DNA of 64,000 nt from Nelumbo lutea (GCA_022828595.1 JAKGHH010000004.1:57662164-57726163), one strand, 5' to 3'; numbered from the stretch's first letter, positions 45,630 to 57,445 are shown. The notes: generated from the letters alone by a model not told the origin. A program made the numbers and translations.

Positions 45630-47573
45630 TGAAAGGTTGAGAGATCCATCACATGGACGCCCAAAGATTGCGGAATAAGGGGCGAATTTCAAAAATTTTT
45701 TCTCTCCCTTCAACTGGGAATCACATACCCTATTTAGAAAATCATATTTTCAAGGATAAATCTTGAACCATAAACTGAACCAGATCTGAACCAAAAGGAA
45801 TGAGAGAGAATAATACCTGATACGGAGAAGTAATATCTCCCAACAAAGGTGTTCACGCCCAAGGAAGGATCCAAACACTGCTCCCACTGAAGATGGCGCA
45901 GTGCAGGATGGAGCAGAATCAGCAGTGTTCTTCCCCAAGAACTCTGTCCTTCGTAAGAATCAGTAGAATGGTACGTGAGCACAGCTTCCTTTTCAATCCT
46001 TTCTCAAAGAACTGATGTCAAGATCCAATCTTGACTTCTCCCACAACTGGAGATCGAACTGGCAAACAGGGCGACAAGAGCAGGGAGACGGCAAGAGAGT
46101 ATTCGCAGGCTGCAGAATTCTCTCTTCTTGATTTCAGCACTATAGAGGATCTGATGTGTTTCTTGTTGGTCTCTCTCAAGGCTGTCGCTCCCTCCTTTTT
46201 GTTAACTTGAAAGATCAGCTCCTAATCCCATTAGGAGGTGCTTATCCAAATCATATTTGGATCATCCTTCTCTTCTAGTGATAAGGATAAACCCTTATCT
46301 TATCTGCAGATTAGATTAGCTTTATCCTAATCCCATTAGGAGGTTTCTAGATCTGAATCACATTCAGATCTGGACTCTCTGAGTGGATAGGATTAAGACC
46401 CTATCCTATCTGCTAATCCATCTCAGAGTTCGCCCCTTTAATTAACTAAATAAATAGCCCAGTTCGAAATTGGCTTTAGGCCCATCAAGCTTACGTGCTC
46501 ACTTAACCTTCCTATCTGCTGCCCAAATGGGCTTCCTTGTATGACGTGGGACCCAAGCATTGATCTACACATCAGCCACATGGGTTCGGCCCAGCCTTTG
46601 TTACAAGGCCTGGTCGAATACACTGTTAAAGATAGTGAACCCCCTGAACCAATCGAATGGGCTCTATGGGACCAACATTTACCCTAAGTGGTCCCTGGGC
46701 CAAGCCACCTTGTAACACGCAGGGACTGTGGGCAGATGCAAGTTTAGCCCATCAGGTATTATCCTCAATGGTCTTACACTTAACCTCTCAGCCCTTAATG
46801 ATCATACACTGCCCGACAAGAGAGGACCTCTCCCTCGGCTGCAAGGAACAGTGTTGCACTCTCCACTTATATGGATCCCGGGAATTAAAACCTTTTGCAA
46901 ACATTTTAGAAACCATAATATATACTTTTATGTCTCATATAAAATATACTTTGCAAAACAAATCTCAATGGTTGAAAACGGCTGCCGGCAGTCTTGGTTT
47001 CCAACAGTGAGAGCGCATTCCTGATCATTATCTTTGTCCGACAAAGGGGCTGATCCTGTCACTATGATCACCCACTCAGATGAATTCTCGGATTGTCCCA
47101 ACATACCCAGGTTTTGACCCCCACTAAGGATCTCACTGATTGGTACATCAAAGACACCCCGATCCGACACCTAGTGCAGTATCATAATCAAGTCTAGGGG
47201 TCGGGTGTAACTTTCCATTTTGCCCATCAATCTCCGAGGTCCAGGGCAATACTGGAAATCTGGTCCAATTCAACGATTCAATTAATCCCACATTGTATGT
47301 GCCTATGGTCTCACCCCGGTAGCTAAGACAAGCCACCTCAACCGACTTGATGGCACCACAGTGTCAGCCTTGTTAGGATAGGTCTCCCAGACCGACCCAC
47401 TGGCTGTGAACTTTCTAAACTAACACGAGTCTCAATAAGTGTCCAGTTTAAGGGTATTACACAGAAACATACCAAGGGAACATGAATCAAATATGCACTT
47501 TTATTCATTTACAATAAACTCATAAAGTACATCAATTTTGATTGAAGCTAAGGGCATACAAAACTGTCTAACA
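45630..47573 (-). repeat. Copia-D 5' LTR
   Basis: Complete: TGTTAGACAG (minus strand, ending at 47573) to ...CCTTTCA at 45630, 1944 bp. Very similar to the copia-C LTRs. Flanked on the right by GTAGG. Confidence 0.94.
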
Positions 47574-49225
47574 GTAGGATGGAGCAGAATCAACATTGTT
47601 CGTCCAACGAATCGAACCCTTCACAAGAATTCACTGGAGACTATGATCACAACTTTAGATCAGCCTTTCTCCAAAGGCTGATAGCAAGATCCAATTTTGA
47701 TCATTCCTGCTTGAAAGAGGAGATCGAACTAGTAGTGTGGCGGCGGCGGCAGGAAGGAGGCGGCAAGGAGAAAATAGTGTAGTGATGCTATGTTCTCTCT
47801 CCTAAATTTGAGAATGTGATCTTCTTATAGGTTGCCGCCCCTTCCTTCTTTTATAACCTTAAAGGAATCAACTCCTAATCCCATTAGGAGTTGTTAATCC
47901 AAATCATATTTGGATCTGAATTCCCTTTAAGAGATAAGGATAGACCCTTATCTTTTTTGGAGATTAGATCAACCATCTCCTAATCTTATCAGGAGGTTTC
48001 CATATCTGAATCTATATTCAGATTTGGACACTCTGAGTGGATAGGGTAAGACCCTATTCTATCTGCTAATCTAATCTCAAATTCATCCCTTTCTTTAACT
48101 GATCAAATCAACCCAGTTTGAAATGGGCTTTAGGCCCAATAAGTATATGTGCTCACTTAGCCTTCCAAACTTTTGCCCAGTTGGGCTTCCTTGTATGGCA
48201 TGGGACCCAAGCATTGATCTACACATCAACCACAAGGGTTCGGCCCAGCCTTTGTTACAAGGCCTTGCCGAATTCTTTAGAAAACCCAGAGAACCCCCTA
48301 AGCCCATCACATGGACTCTATGGGCCCAACACTTACACTAAGTGGTCCCTGAGTCAAACCACCTTATAACACCTAGGGACTGTTGGTAGATGCAAGATTC
48401 GCCCATCAAGCATTACCCTCAATGGTCATACACTTAACCTCTCAACCCATAATGATCAAACACTGTCCGACAAGAGAGGACCTCTCCCTCTGCTGCAAGG
48501 AACAGTGCTGCACTCTCTACTCACATGGATCCCGGGAATTAAAACATTTTTGAAAATAATTTGAAACTGTAATATATATATTTATATATGTATATAAAAT
48601 ATATTTTGCAAAAAAATCTCAATGATTGAAATCAGTTGCCGACATTCTTGGTTTCCATCAGAGAGAGTGCATCCCCGATCATTACCTTTGCTCAACAAAG
48701 GGGTTGATCCTGTCACTATGATCACCCACTTAGATGAATTTTCGGACTATCCCAACATACCCAGGTTTTGAACCCCTCTAAGGATCTCACTGATTGGCAT
48801 ATCAAAGACAACCCAATCCGACACCTAGTGTAGTACCATAATCGAGTCTAGGGGTCAGGTGTAACTTTCTAGTTTTGCCCACTAATCACTAAGGTCCAAG
48901 GCAATATTGGGAAATCTAGTCTGGTTCAGGGCTTCAAATAAACCTACACTGCATGTGCTTCGGATCTCATCCTAGTAGCTAAGACAGGCCACCCCAACCC
49001 TTGGCAGCACACCAGTGTCAGCCTTAGCAGGATAAATCTCCCTAGACTTATCCAACGGCTGTGAACATTCTAAACTAACACGAGTCTCATTAAGTGTCCA
49101 ATTTATGGGAATTACATAGAAACGCACTACAAGAACATGAATCAAATACGTACTTTATTCATTTATAATAAATGCCATAATGTACATCATTCTGATTGGA
49201 GCTAAGGGCATACAACTGTCTAACA
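47574..49225 (-). mobile_element. LTR-K: copia LTR split by copia-D, U5 end missing
   Basis: Minus-strand LTR from GTAGGATGGAGCAG to its TG end (TGTTAGACAG-like, ...CTGTCTAACA at 49225). About 210 bp of U5 that should lie left of copia-D are absent. The right flank CAGAG is followed by LTR sequence of the copia-E 3' LTR in the other direction, so LTR-K inserted into it. Confidence 0.82.
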
Positions 49226-50027
49226 CAGAGGCTAGGCTGAACCCATGTGGCTAATGTATAGATCAATGTCTGGGTCCCATGCCATACAAGGAAGCCCAAC
49301 TGGGCAGCAGTTTGGAAGGTTAATGAGCACACAGACTTATTGGGTCTAATCTGGAGATAAGATAAGGATTAATCCTTATCACTTAAAGAGAGTCTAGATT
49401 CAAATAAGGATTTGAATCAAGAAACTCCTAATTGGGTTAGGAGCTGATCTTTTTAAGCCTATAAAAGGAGGAGGGGCTTACCATTCAATCCATCACAAAT
49501 TCCAAAGATCAGATCTCAGATCACATAGAGAGAAGACAGCAACAGTGTGACTGCACCATCTTCTCCCTGCATTCTCCTCTAGTTGCCGCCATAGCCAGTT
49601 TGATCTCCTTTGCTATAGGAGCAATCAAGAAGCATTGTTGATATCAGTTTTTGGTGAAAAACTGATTGGGAGTCGTGCTCACCTACCCTCTAATGAATTC
49701 TTGGTGAACGATTTGGTTCTTTGGAAGAACACTACTAATTCTGCTCCATCCTGCACTGTGTCATCTTTAGTGGGAGCAGTCTTTGGATCCTTCTTTGGGC
49801 GTGAACACCTCCATTGGAAGATATTATTTCTTCGTATCAGGTATATCCCTCTTCTACTATTTTGGTTCAGATTTGGTTTGGTTCTTGGTTCAAGATTGAT
49901 CATTGAAAAATGCAATTTTTCTAAAATAGGGAATGTGATTCTCAGATGCGAGAGAGAAATTTTTGAAATTTTGCCCTACCTTCCTGTAGCGTTCGATCAT
50001 CCATATGATGTATCTCTCATCCCTTCA
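49226..50027 (+). mobile_element. Copia-E 3' LTR, 3' portion
   Basis: Plus-strand LTR fragment from CAGAGGCTAGGCTGAACC to ...CATCCCTTCA at 50027, with TATAAAAGG near 49460. The next five bases TACAC (50028-50032) match, reversed, the GTGTA at 32177-32181. After undoing the inversion both LTRs point the same way and gypsy-I sequence continues on both outer sides. Confidence 0.87.
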
Positions 50028-50234
50028 TACACCTGAAGCGCAATCTAGTTTCTCTTTTCTTCTCTTTCATCTCAGAGTCCCGCAACGCTCCGGTACCCAC
50101 CTTTCGCTATTCTATCCTACAGAATCAAAGAGAAACAAGAATTAAACTGAGATAACCGATCAAGTAATAAAACAAAAATAAAAAAATAATGAAACAGATG
50201 CAAAAAAAGTAAATAAAAAATTTTGTCCATGCAT
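50028..50234 (-). other. Gypsy-I leader, proximal part
   Basis: Minus-strand leader between the primer site and the copia-E insertion; ends (minus strand) CTTCAGGTGTA and continues at 32177 with GTGTAGTCATTCC. No coding signal. Confidence 0.78.
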
Positions 50235-50251
50235 CCCCGGCAACGATGCCA
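50235..50251 (-). promoter_or_regulatory. Primer-binding site of gypsy-I (tRNA-Asp type)
   Basis: Minus strand TGGCATCGTTGCCGGGG against the tRNA-Asp complement TGGCGCCGTTGCCGGGG: 15 of 17 match. It lies 6 bp from the LTR edge. Asp-tRNA priming is common among plant Athila/Tat-type gypsy elements. Confidence 0.88.
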
Positions 50252-50257
50252 AAAACA

Positions 50258-51804
50258 TGGTGTGTCCGGAAGCGCATCGTTAAACACTCCAGAACACCGG
50301 TTTAAACTTTTATAGAATTTTACCGATTCTCAAACACTTACTAATGTAGTAAATGGATGAGAATGGGTCATCTCCATAGGGAAGCGAGGGAAAAAATAAT
50401 ATTTACTTAGATCCATACAAGAAAAACACAAAGGAGAGTTGGGGAAATAAAAAATAATAATTAATTAAAAAAATAGAATTCATTAAAACTAAATTCGAAC
50501 AGTACTGAGAATAACAAGTGCATAAAAATAAATAAATAGCCTAAATAACTAAATAAAAGAAACAAAATAAAAATGTCTGAGAATCCGATTATAAGTAGTA
50601 GCTGATCTCTCCTTCTACCCTCGAACTTCTCGAGCTAGGCCTTCAATCTTACCTGACCGGATTTCAGATCTGCAGAAAAGAAATAAAACATAAATTAAAT
50701 CTAATAAAAATAATTTTGTAGGAAGGAAAAATTAAACTAGAAATTAAAGAACAAAAAGTAATTCTAAAACTAAAGAAAATATGGTTGGGATTCAAATCCA
50801 GAGGTGGCAGTTGTGGTGTTGGCGAATTGCAAGTAGGAACCCCTCCTCTTGCTTGGGCGTCCTCCTCTTCCTCTAGCCTTGAACTTCTCACGATCAACCT
50901 TCATTCTTACTTGGGTGAATTGACCAACCCCTTCTCTAGGTCCCCGGGGTCCTTTTTATAGAGAAGTGTGGATATAACTAGAATTAGAGAGAAAGAGGGG
51001 GGTGACAGTTGGGTTTTAGCAAAAATATGGGTGCCCTAGGGTTTAGAACAAAGGGTTAGGATGGTTCTAGAATGGTCCTAAGGCTGAGAAGAAAAGGAGA
51101 AGGAACCCAATATTATGTAAGGCTGAGATTTAATGGCTAAAGGCTGAAAGGTGAAGATTAGAAGTTAGGTGGCTCCTAGGGTTAGAATGCTCCTAGAGTG
51201 GATGGTGGAGATTAGAAGGGATGGAAGGTGAGGATTTAGCAGTTAAGGGTGGTTAGGGTATGTTAAGGTGTGGGGAGCATGCTAATATAGTAGGATGGGC
51301 GCCAAACTAGGTTTAGCAACTAGTAGGTGCCCTCATGCTTTTAGTTTTTTCATGAAAACACCACCTCTCTTCGCCGAACTTCACACCTGCTTCCCAAAAT
51401 CTGCATTTCAGCCATGAAAACTTCTCAATTTTCCCCAGAATTTGCATAGAGACCCTCACAGGCCACAATATTGAAATTAACTAGGAAAATGACACAATTT
51501 GAATTTTCTAAGGCAAAAAATACCCCTGAATTGATGCCCTTCAGGCATCAAAATGCAGGGTTATTAGAACCCCTCTTGACAAGATCTAGGCATCCTTTCC
51601 TTCTTCAGCCCTCAAACCCCTTGAGACACCTTAGCCTTGAATCGGACGAATTCGGATATGCAAAACACATAAACGAACACAAATTAAATCTCAAAGATTG
51701 CTGAAATAAAAATAACATAAAAGAAAATGAAGAAAATAAAAGGATGGTTGATAAGATCCAGTGGCGATAGCTACAGATTAGCTGGACTGCTTGCAGGAAC
51801 CCCT
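50258..51804 (-). mobile_element. Gypsy-I 5' LTR, TG end lost
   Basis: The minus-strand LTR ends ...GGACACACCA at 50258. It continues right to about 51804, where a G2-type LTR fragment takes over at CTAATAAGACT. The TG end was not found. The stretch near 51700-51800 (GATCCAGTGGCGATAG, GCAGGAACCCCT) weakly repeats that near 50780-50840, so a partial second copy or internal duplication is possible. Short open frames here have no recognised product. Confidence 0.72.
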
Positions 51805-52253
51805 ACTAATAAGACTATCTTTCTGGAGGTTACATTCGAAATTGGGACTCTAGGCTCTTGAATTCGAGTTCAGCTGCTTCAAGCTACTTCTACGAGTGGG
51901 GCTTCAGTTGTGAAATGGGCCTGGCTACGAACTTGCTCCGACTTCAGGCTCGTCTTCATACTCGATGCGGCCCGAATCTGTCAAAACCCAAAACGTAAAA
52001 GTTATGGGTCTTCATTTTTTCTTTCTAATGCTTCTTGAATTGTCCAATTTGGAGTTCGGAATTGAGAGTTAGGCCCAAATTTCTGACTGTCGCCGAAACT
52101 GTGCAAAATCACCCGATTTGCCCTGTTTTCTTCCAATTGCCTTCTTTATTGCCCTGAATCGAAATACAAGAGTAATGAGTCCATTTAAGTGCTAAAGTAA
52201 TGTAAAAATATGAAAATTAGGGGACAAAAATAGTGTTCTTTTCAGTCTCATCA
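51805..52253 (-). mobile_element. G2-type gypsy LTR fragment
   Basis: Minus-strand fragment with a TG end at 52253 (plus strand CAGTCTCATCA), matching 22560-23008. It covers the first 450 bp or so of the LTR only. It truncates the copia-L leader on its right and gypsy-I on its left. Confidence 0.85.
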
Positions 52254-53009
52254 ATGTGCTACGTACATGGACCATAAGTGCTTGGCCCATGCTCAATCGA
52301 CAATGGCTCTTGCGCACACCATGGCTGAATGCACATCATTGCCATGGTGTCCCTTTTGGTCATTGGATGACCTCTTTCAATGGTGGGCCCCACACCTCAT
52401 GGAGAGGTTACGTGTGGGACCCTAGTCGATTTGGGCCCATAGAAATCTGACTTTATGAAAGTTAGTGGGAGCTACTTGGGTTTGACCGAGATCAAACTAG
52501 GGCATAATTGATTATTCCCTCCAGCTAATATGAGTGCATGTGATAGGGAGATTCATATGATGGACTCTCTAAAGGTCTTCAATCATTAGCATGAGGATGG
52601 GTCCTTCAGTAATGAGGAAACACACCAGAAAATGGGCTATCCATTTGCTGTTGGGCTTGTCTGAGTGTTTCATAAGATGATAGGGTGTCATACACCGATG
52701 TGGGAGGGGTTTCACCGGAAAATGGGAACTCTCTCACGGTACCTTGGCGTTCATGAATATGATGGATAAGCACTCATTGGATAGAAAGGTTTACCTGAAA
52801 ACGGCTCTGAACCTTGTCTGGCAGTTGTCACCATGCACCCTATGTGATTTCCCACATTTCCAGAGACAACTCGTGGTCTCCGTCACTGAGAAAGGAGGGA
52901 AATCTTAGAGATGAATAAATGGAAATGGAACATAGATTAAAATCCATATCTATGTAATGAACATGAATCAAACTAGGTTGTGGACTGATGTTTGCTCTTT
53001 TATCAGAAA
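52254..53009 (+). other. Copia-L leader fragment
   Basis: Matches copia-C 12800-13626 from ATGTGCTACGTACATGG to the gag start. No coding signal. Confidence 0.82.
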
Positions 53010-54160
53010 ATGGCAAACGGACAATTTGCAAAGCTGCTTGATGACAACAAGCTAAAGAGCCCAAACTATGCTGACTAGTATAGAAACCTTATGTTGGTCT
53101 TAATTTCTAAGAAATTAGACAAGGTAGCCAAGAATCCTGCCCCGGATCATCCGAGAGATAAGGCTTCTGAGGCCCGGAGAAGAGAATACCAAGAATGGGA
53201 GGAGAAAAACTCCCTTGCCCGCTGCTATATCATTGCCTCCTTGGACAACCCAATTCAGAGGCAGTTCAATCAGATCAAACTTGCTAAGGACGTATTGGAT
53301 AGTCTCAGGACAATGTACAAATAGCAGAATCGTTATACTCGGCAGAAGGTCTTGAAACAGTTCATGACTGCGCAAATGTCCAAGGGCCAACAAGTTCACA
53401 ACCATTGTCTCCGTTATATCAACGGATTGATGGCTTTTGGATCCGGGCTGGATCTGGTAACACAGATCGATGCTATTCTCAACTCTCTGCCTCCATCCTT
53501 TAATCCATTCATCATGAATTACAACATGAACAAGCTGAATGTTAGCTTGCAGGAACTCAACAATATGTTGCAGAGGGCCGAAGAATTGATTAAAAATGAT
53601 GGGCTCATTGCCATGCTTGTTGAAACTGAAAAATCGGGCAGGAAATGAAGGCAAAGAGAAAGCCCCAAAAGAAGGCTACCAAACCCAAGAAGCAGAGGAA
53701 AGACAAAGCATCGGATGCCTGTCACTTCTGCAAGAAGACCGGCCACTGGAAAAGGAACTGTCCTGTGTACCTAGAACCCAAGAAAGGTAATCTCGAAACT
53801 TGTGTTATAGAAACCAACTTATTGGTAGCTTCTGCATCCTGGTGTATTGACTTTGGGGTTTCAACTCATGCGTGTAACTCACTGCAGGGGTTGAAGGTAA
53901 GCATAAGACTGAGTGAAGGAGAAGTCACGCTCTACTTGAGGAATACTACAACTGTTGCTACCACGGCCATAGGAACCGTGGAGTTACTTTTTAGAGAATG
54001 AACTATTGTACTAAAAGATTGCCCTTATGTATGAAATTTAAGAAGAAATTTGATTTCTGTCTCAAAACTGTGTACAGATGGTTCTTCTATCTTCTTTAAT
54101 AATACGATTACTATTAAAAGAACTAACAGATTCATCGCATACGAGGAACTAGAGAACGGT
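53010..54160 (+). pseudogene. Copia-L gag and protease
   Basis: MANGQFAKLLDDNKLKSPNYAD, stop, then NLMLVLISKKLDKVAKNPAPDHPRDKAS, EKNSLARCYIIASLDNPIQRQFNQ, stop, KVLKQFMTAQMSKGQQVHNHCL, ILNSLPPSFNPFIMNYNMNKLNV, stop and shift at about 53648, basic stretch, zinc knuckle CHFCKKTGHWKRNC near 53720, and a protease motif WCIDFGVS in which the catalytic DSG has become DFG. The frame continues to 54001, then further stops, and reads TNRFIAYEELENG where gypsy-M begins. Confidence 0.88.
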
Positions 54161-54780
54161 TGATGAAACTGAAAAAACCATATTTTTGAGCCCTAATTTT
54201 CATCTTTTTACATTACTTTAGCACTTAAATTAACTCATTACTCTTGTATTTCGATTCAGGGCAATAAAGAACGCAATTGGAAGAAAATAGGGCAATTCGG
54301 GTGATTTGCACAGTTTCGGTGATATTCAGTAATCTGGGCCTAACTCTCAATTCTGGACTCAGAATTGGACAATTCAAGAAGCATTAGAAAGACGAAAGGA
54401 AGGGCCAAAACCTTTATGTTTTGGGTTTCAATAGATTCGGCCTGAATCGATTACGAAAACGAGCATGAAGTCGGAGTAAGTTCATAGCCATACCCATTTC
54501 ACAACTTAAGCCCAACTCCTAGAAGTACCTTGAAGCAGCTCAAGTTTTAAAGCAGCCCAACTCGAATTCAAGAGTCAAGAGTCCAAATCTCGAATGTAAT
54601 TTCCAAAGAGAGAATCTTATCAGATCTAAAGTCTTGAATGTAATTCTAAAGAGATAAGAAGATTGAGATGAGATCATTAGATAAGAGATAGGATATGATT
54701 AGTTCAAAGAATATCAAGACTCCCTAAAGATAAGATGATCTCCTAGAAGGAGTTGGTAAACAGCCCTCTCCTTTGGCTAT
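54161..54780 (+). repeat. Gypsy-M 5' LTR fragment
   Basis: TGATGAAACT... to CTTTGGCTATATGAA, matching the first 610 bp or so of 57867-59404. Joined directly to gag sequence. Confidence 0.88.
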
Positions 54781-54789
54781 ATGAACCAA

Positions 54790-56700
54790 CAACTCTTATG
54801 CATAACGTATCCCACTCTTGAGGTAGCCTTTGAACTCAAATCTGGTTTGATACAATTATTGCCTCTATTTCATGGTTTTCTAGGTGAGGACCCTCATAAG
54901 CATTTGAAGGAATTCCATGTTGTTTGTTCAAGCATGAAACCTCATGGTATGACCCAGAAACAGGTAAAACTTATAGCCTTTCCATTTACTTTATGTGATA
55001 AAGCAAAGGATTAGTTGTATATTCTTCCTCCCGGTTCAATACGCACATGGGATGAGATGAACAGAATATTTTTAGATAAATATTTTCCTAAGAAAAGAAA
55101 TATGTGGAGTTCGACAACTTGGTGGTGAGACACTATATGAATATTGGGAGAGATTTAAACAAATTGTTGCTAGTTATCCACACCACCAAATACTCGGACA
55201 ATTGTTAATCCAGTACTTCTATGAAGGGCTGCAGCCCATGGATAGAAGTATGGTCGGTGCAGCCAGTGGCGGAGCCTTGGTGAACAAGACACCCGAAGCG
55301 GCCAGGGAGTTAATCTCCAACATTGCCAAAAATTCTTAGCAGTTCGGTGCAAGGACAGACGGTACAATTATAAGGGTTAATGAGGTAAGCCATGTAAATT
55401 TAGAAAATCAGATTTCTGACTTAACTACTTTGGTAAGACAACTCGCTGCAGGACAATTACAAACTGCCAAGGTGTGTGGTATCTGTTCGATTCCTGGCCA
55501 TCCTACGAACATGTGTCCATCATTGCAAAATGGTTCAATGAAGCAAGTCAATGCCATAAGAGGATTCCCGGGCCAGCCCCAATGAAAGTATGATCCTTAT
55601 TCCAATTACTACAATCCGGGGTGGAGAGATCATCCAAACCTAAGATATGAGAACCAAGGAGGACAGCAACAATATCAAACCCATTTATTCAGTCGACAGC
55701 CCCAGTTTTCAGCATCCATCACAATGCAAGGCCAACCCCTGAATTTAGGTACATCATTAGAAGATATAGTTAAGGCTTTAGCTACTAATACTCAACAATT
55801 TTAACATGAAACAAGTGCTAGCATTCAGAATTTGGGGAACCAAATCAGCCAACTTGCCACTGCCATTAGCAAGTTGGAGGCATAGAGCTCCGGGAAACTA
55901 CCATCACAAATGATAGTCAACCCCAAGGAGAATGTAAGTGCAGTGGTGCTAAGAAGCGGGAAGGAACTGTAGCTAGAACCTACCTCACCAAGGAAGGTGG
56001 ATAAAGGACAGGAAGAAGAGGAGGTACAAGACTCAAGAGTTAGAGAGGACGTTTCAGTCGTGATCAAGAGGACCTTACAAGAAAAACATGCTGATCCAGG
56101 TATGTTCACCCTACCTTGTGTGATTGGCAATAAGCGAATCGAGCATGCCATGCTAGACTTGGCTGCATCTATCAATGTCATGCCATTCTCAATTTACTAT
56201 GCTTTGAGATTAGGTCCTTTATAGGAAACTAAAGTTGTTATCCAATTAGCTGATCGTTCTAACGCCTACCCAGAAGGGATTGTTGAGAATGTAACGGTGC
56301 AGTTTAATGATTTAATTTTCCTGGCTGATTTTTACATTCTGAAGGTGGAGGAGAACATGATTGAAAGTTCAGCCCCACTTCTATTAGGCAGGCCATTCAT
56401 GAAAACGGCAAAGACCAAAATAGATGTGGATGAGGGTACCCTCTTTACCGAATGTGACGGAGAGACTATTAAATTTAATATTTTTGAAGCTATGAAGTAC
56501 CCAATTGAAGACCATTCGATCTATTTGGTTGACACTTTTGATCCAACTGTGTAGGAAATTTTTGAAAATGATACGAATGAGGAGTTAGAATCGAGTGCAT
56601 AATTGGATACCAAGGCTCCTATTCCAGAATTGAACCCGCCCATGATGGATGGAAGGGGAGCTCACCGAAAACTGAATCCATGAGAGCTAAAGTAGCTAAT
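54790..56700 (+). pseudogene. Gypsy-M gag-protease, broken
   Basis: Gag: YPTLEVAFELKSGLIQLLPLFHGFLGEDPHKHLKEFHVVCSSMK, KLIAFPFTLCDKAKD then stop, LYILPPGSIRTWDEMNRIF, a short deletion and frameshift near 55090, EARELISN-like block, QISDLTTLVRQLAAGQLQ, knuckle-like CGICSIPGHPTNMCP. Spacer, then a deletion of about 270 bp relative to G2, and the protease-like domain: MFTLPCVIGNKRIEHAMLDLAASINVMPFSIY (DLAAS where G2 has DLGAS), stop, SNAYPEGIVENV, LLLGRPFMKTAKTKIDVDEGTL, FNIFEAMKYP. The C-terminal PPMMDGRGAHRKLNP matches G2 and then stops. Confidence 0.87.
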
Positions 56701-56755
56701 GAGGACGTCGAGCATAACGACGTTAAACAATTGCACTTGTGCGAGGCAACCCATT
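56700..56755 (+). other. Post-pol motif joined to protease end in gypsy-M
   Basis: GTCGAGCATAACGACGTTAA...GTGCGAGGCAACCC. In autonomous plant gypsy elements of this type a closely similar stretch normally follows the integrase end. Here it follows the protease within about 15 bp, which suggests clean loss of RT-RH-INT. Basis for the comparison is general knowledge, not an alignment. Confidence 0.6.
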
Positions 56756-56870
56756 GTGTTTAGTTAATTTCATTATTTTGTTTGGTTTTGATTTTTTGTG
56801 TTTAGCAAGAACCCAACAAAACAAACAGGGAAGTACCCCCAAGTCCTTCTACTTTATGCATAATCACATA

Positions 56871-56907
56871 CATTGGGGACAATGTATAACTTAAGTGTGG
56901 GGGGATT
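56871..56907 (+). promoter_or_regulatory. Internal polypurine tract of gypsy-M
   Basis: CATTGGGGACAATGTATAAC then TTAAGTGTGGGGGGATTA, same arrangement as in G2 at 23785-23825, about 960 bp before the 3' LTR. Confidence 0.7.
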
Positions 56908-57284
56908 AGGGAAATCTGATGGAAATTTGGGATACCTTACCTTCTTGAAATTTCTGCTCCCCGAAACTTATCCTTGAACGATTTCAACTTATCAGGAATC
57001 ATGTGCTTAGGTTGAATAAATAAGATAGGAGGCAAGCATGGCTAACTGAATCTTTCTTGGCTGCATATGGTATACCTCATGATTTTAATCGATCAATAGG
57101 CAAGATGCATAAGGGTTTGATTGATTTTCACATAATTATCTATCAAACATGGGTTGATTATTCTAGAACTGGATGTGTTAGGCATATAGGGACCACGATC
57201 AATGAATTCATGGATCAGGCGATGAAACCCTGTGATTTTTGTGAAAAAAAAAATTGAAAAAAAAATTGTGATTAATGTAATATA

Positions 57285-57445
57285 GAGCATAAAATGCACT
57301 AACATCTAAAAACGAAAACAAGTGTGAGATGGAGCATAAAATGCACTTACATCATGAAACGAAGGCAAGGGTGAGATGGAGCATAAAATGCACTTACATC
57401 ATGAAACGAAGGCAAGGGTGAGATGGAGCATAAAATGCACTCACC
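57285..57445. repeat. 47-bp minisatellite, four units, in gypsy-M
   Basis: GAGCATAAAATGCAC starts at 57285, 57332, 57379 and 57426. Units 2 to 4 are nearly identical (GATGGAGCATAAAATGCACT, ACATCATGAAACGAAGGCAA). The core is the reverse of the G2 core, read in the same element direction. Confidence 0.92.

Larger units (their letters stand above)
38962..47573 (-). mobile_element. Copia-D: nearly full-length, minus-strand Ty1/copia element
   Basis: 5' LTR 45630-47573, primer site 45612-45628, leader, gag, protease, integrase, RT, RNase H, and a 3' LTR (38962-40507) lacking its U5 end. Closely related to copia-C. It landed in LTR-K: the right flank GTAGG (47574-47578) is LTR-K sequence, but the left copy was removed with the truncated 3' LTR. 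Three deletions hit functional sites: about 455 bp of protease-integrase at 42712-42722, 52 bp with the RT YVDD at 41437-41446, and about 55 bp with the polypurine tract and LTR start at 40507. Confidence 0.93.

Noticed and set aside
50664..51704. Open frames in the gypsy-I LTR (77 codons each)
   Set aside because: No recognised domain and no conserved copy in the window; the position inside an LTR bounded by a tRNA-Asp primer site explains the sequence.
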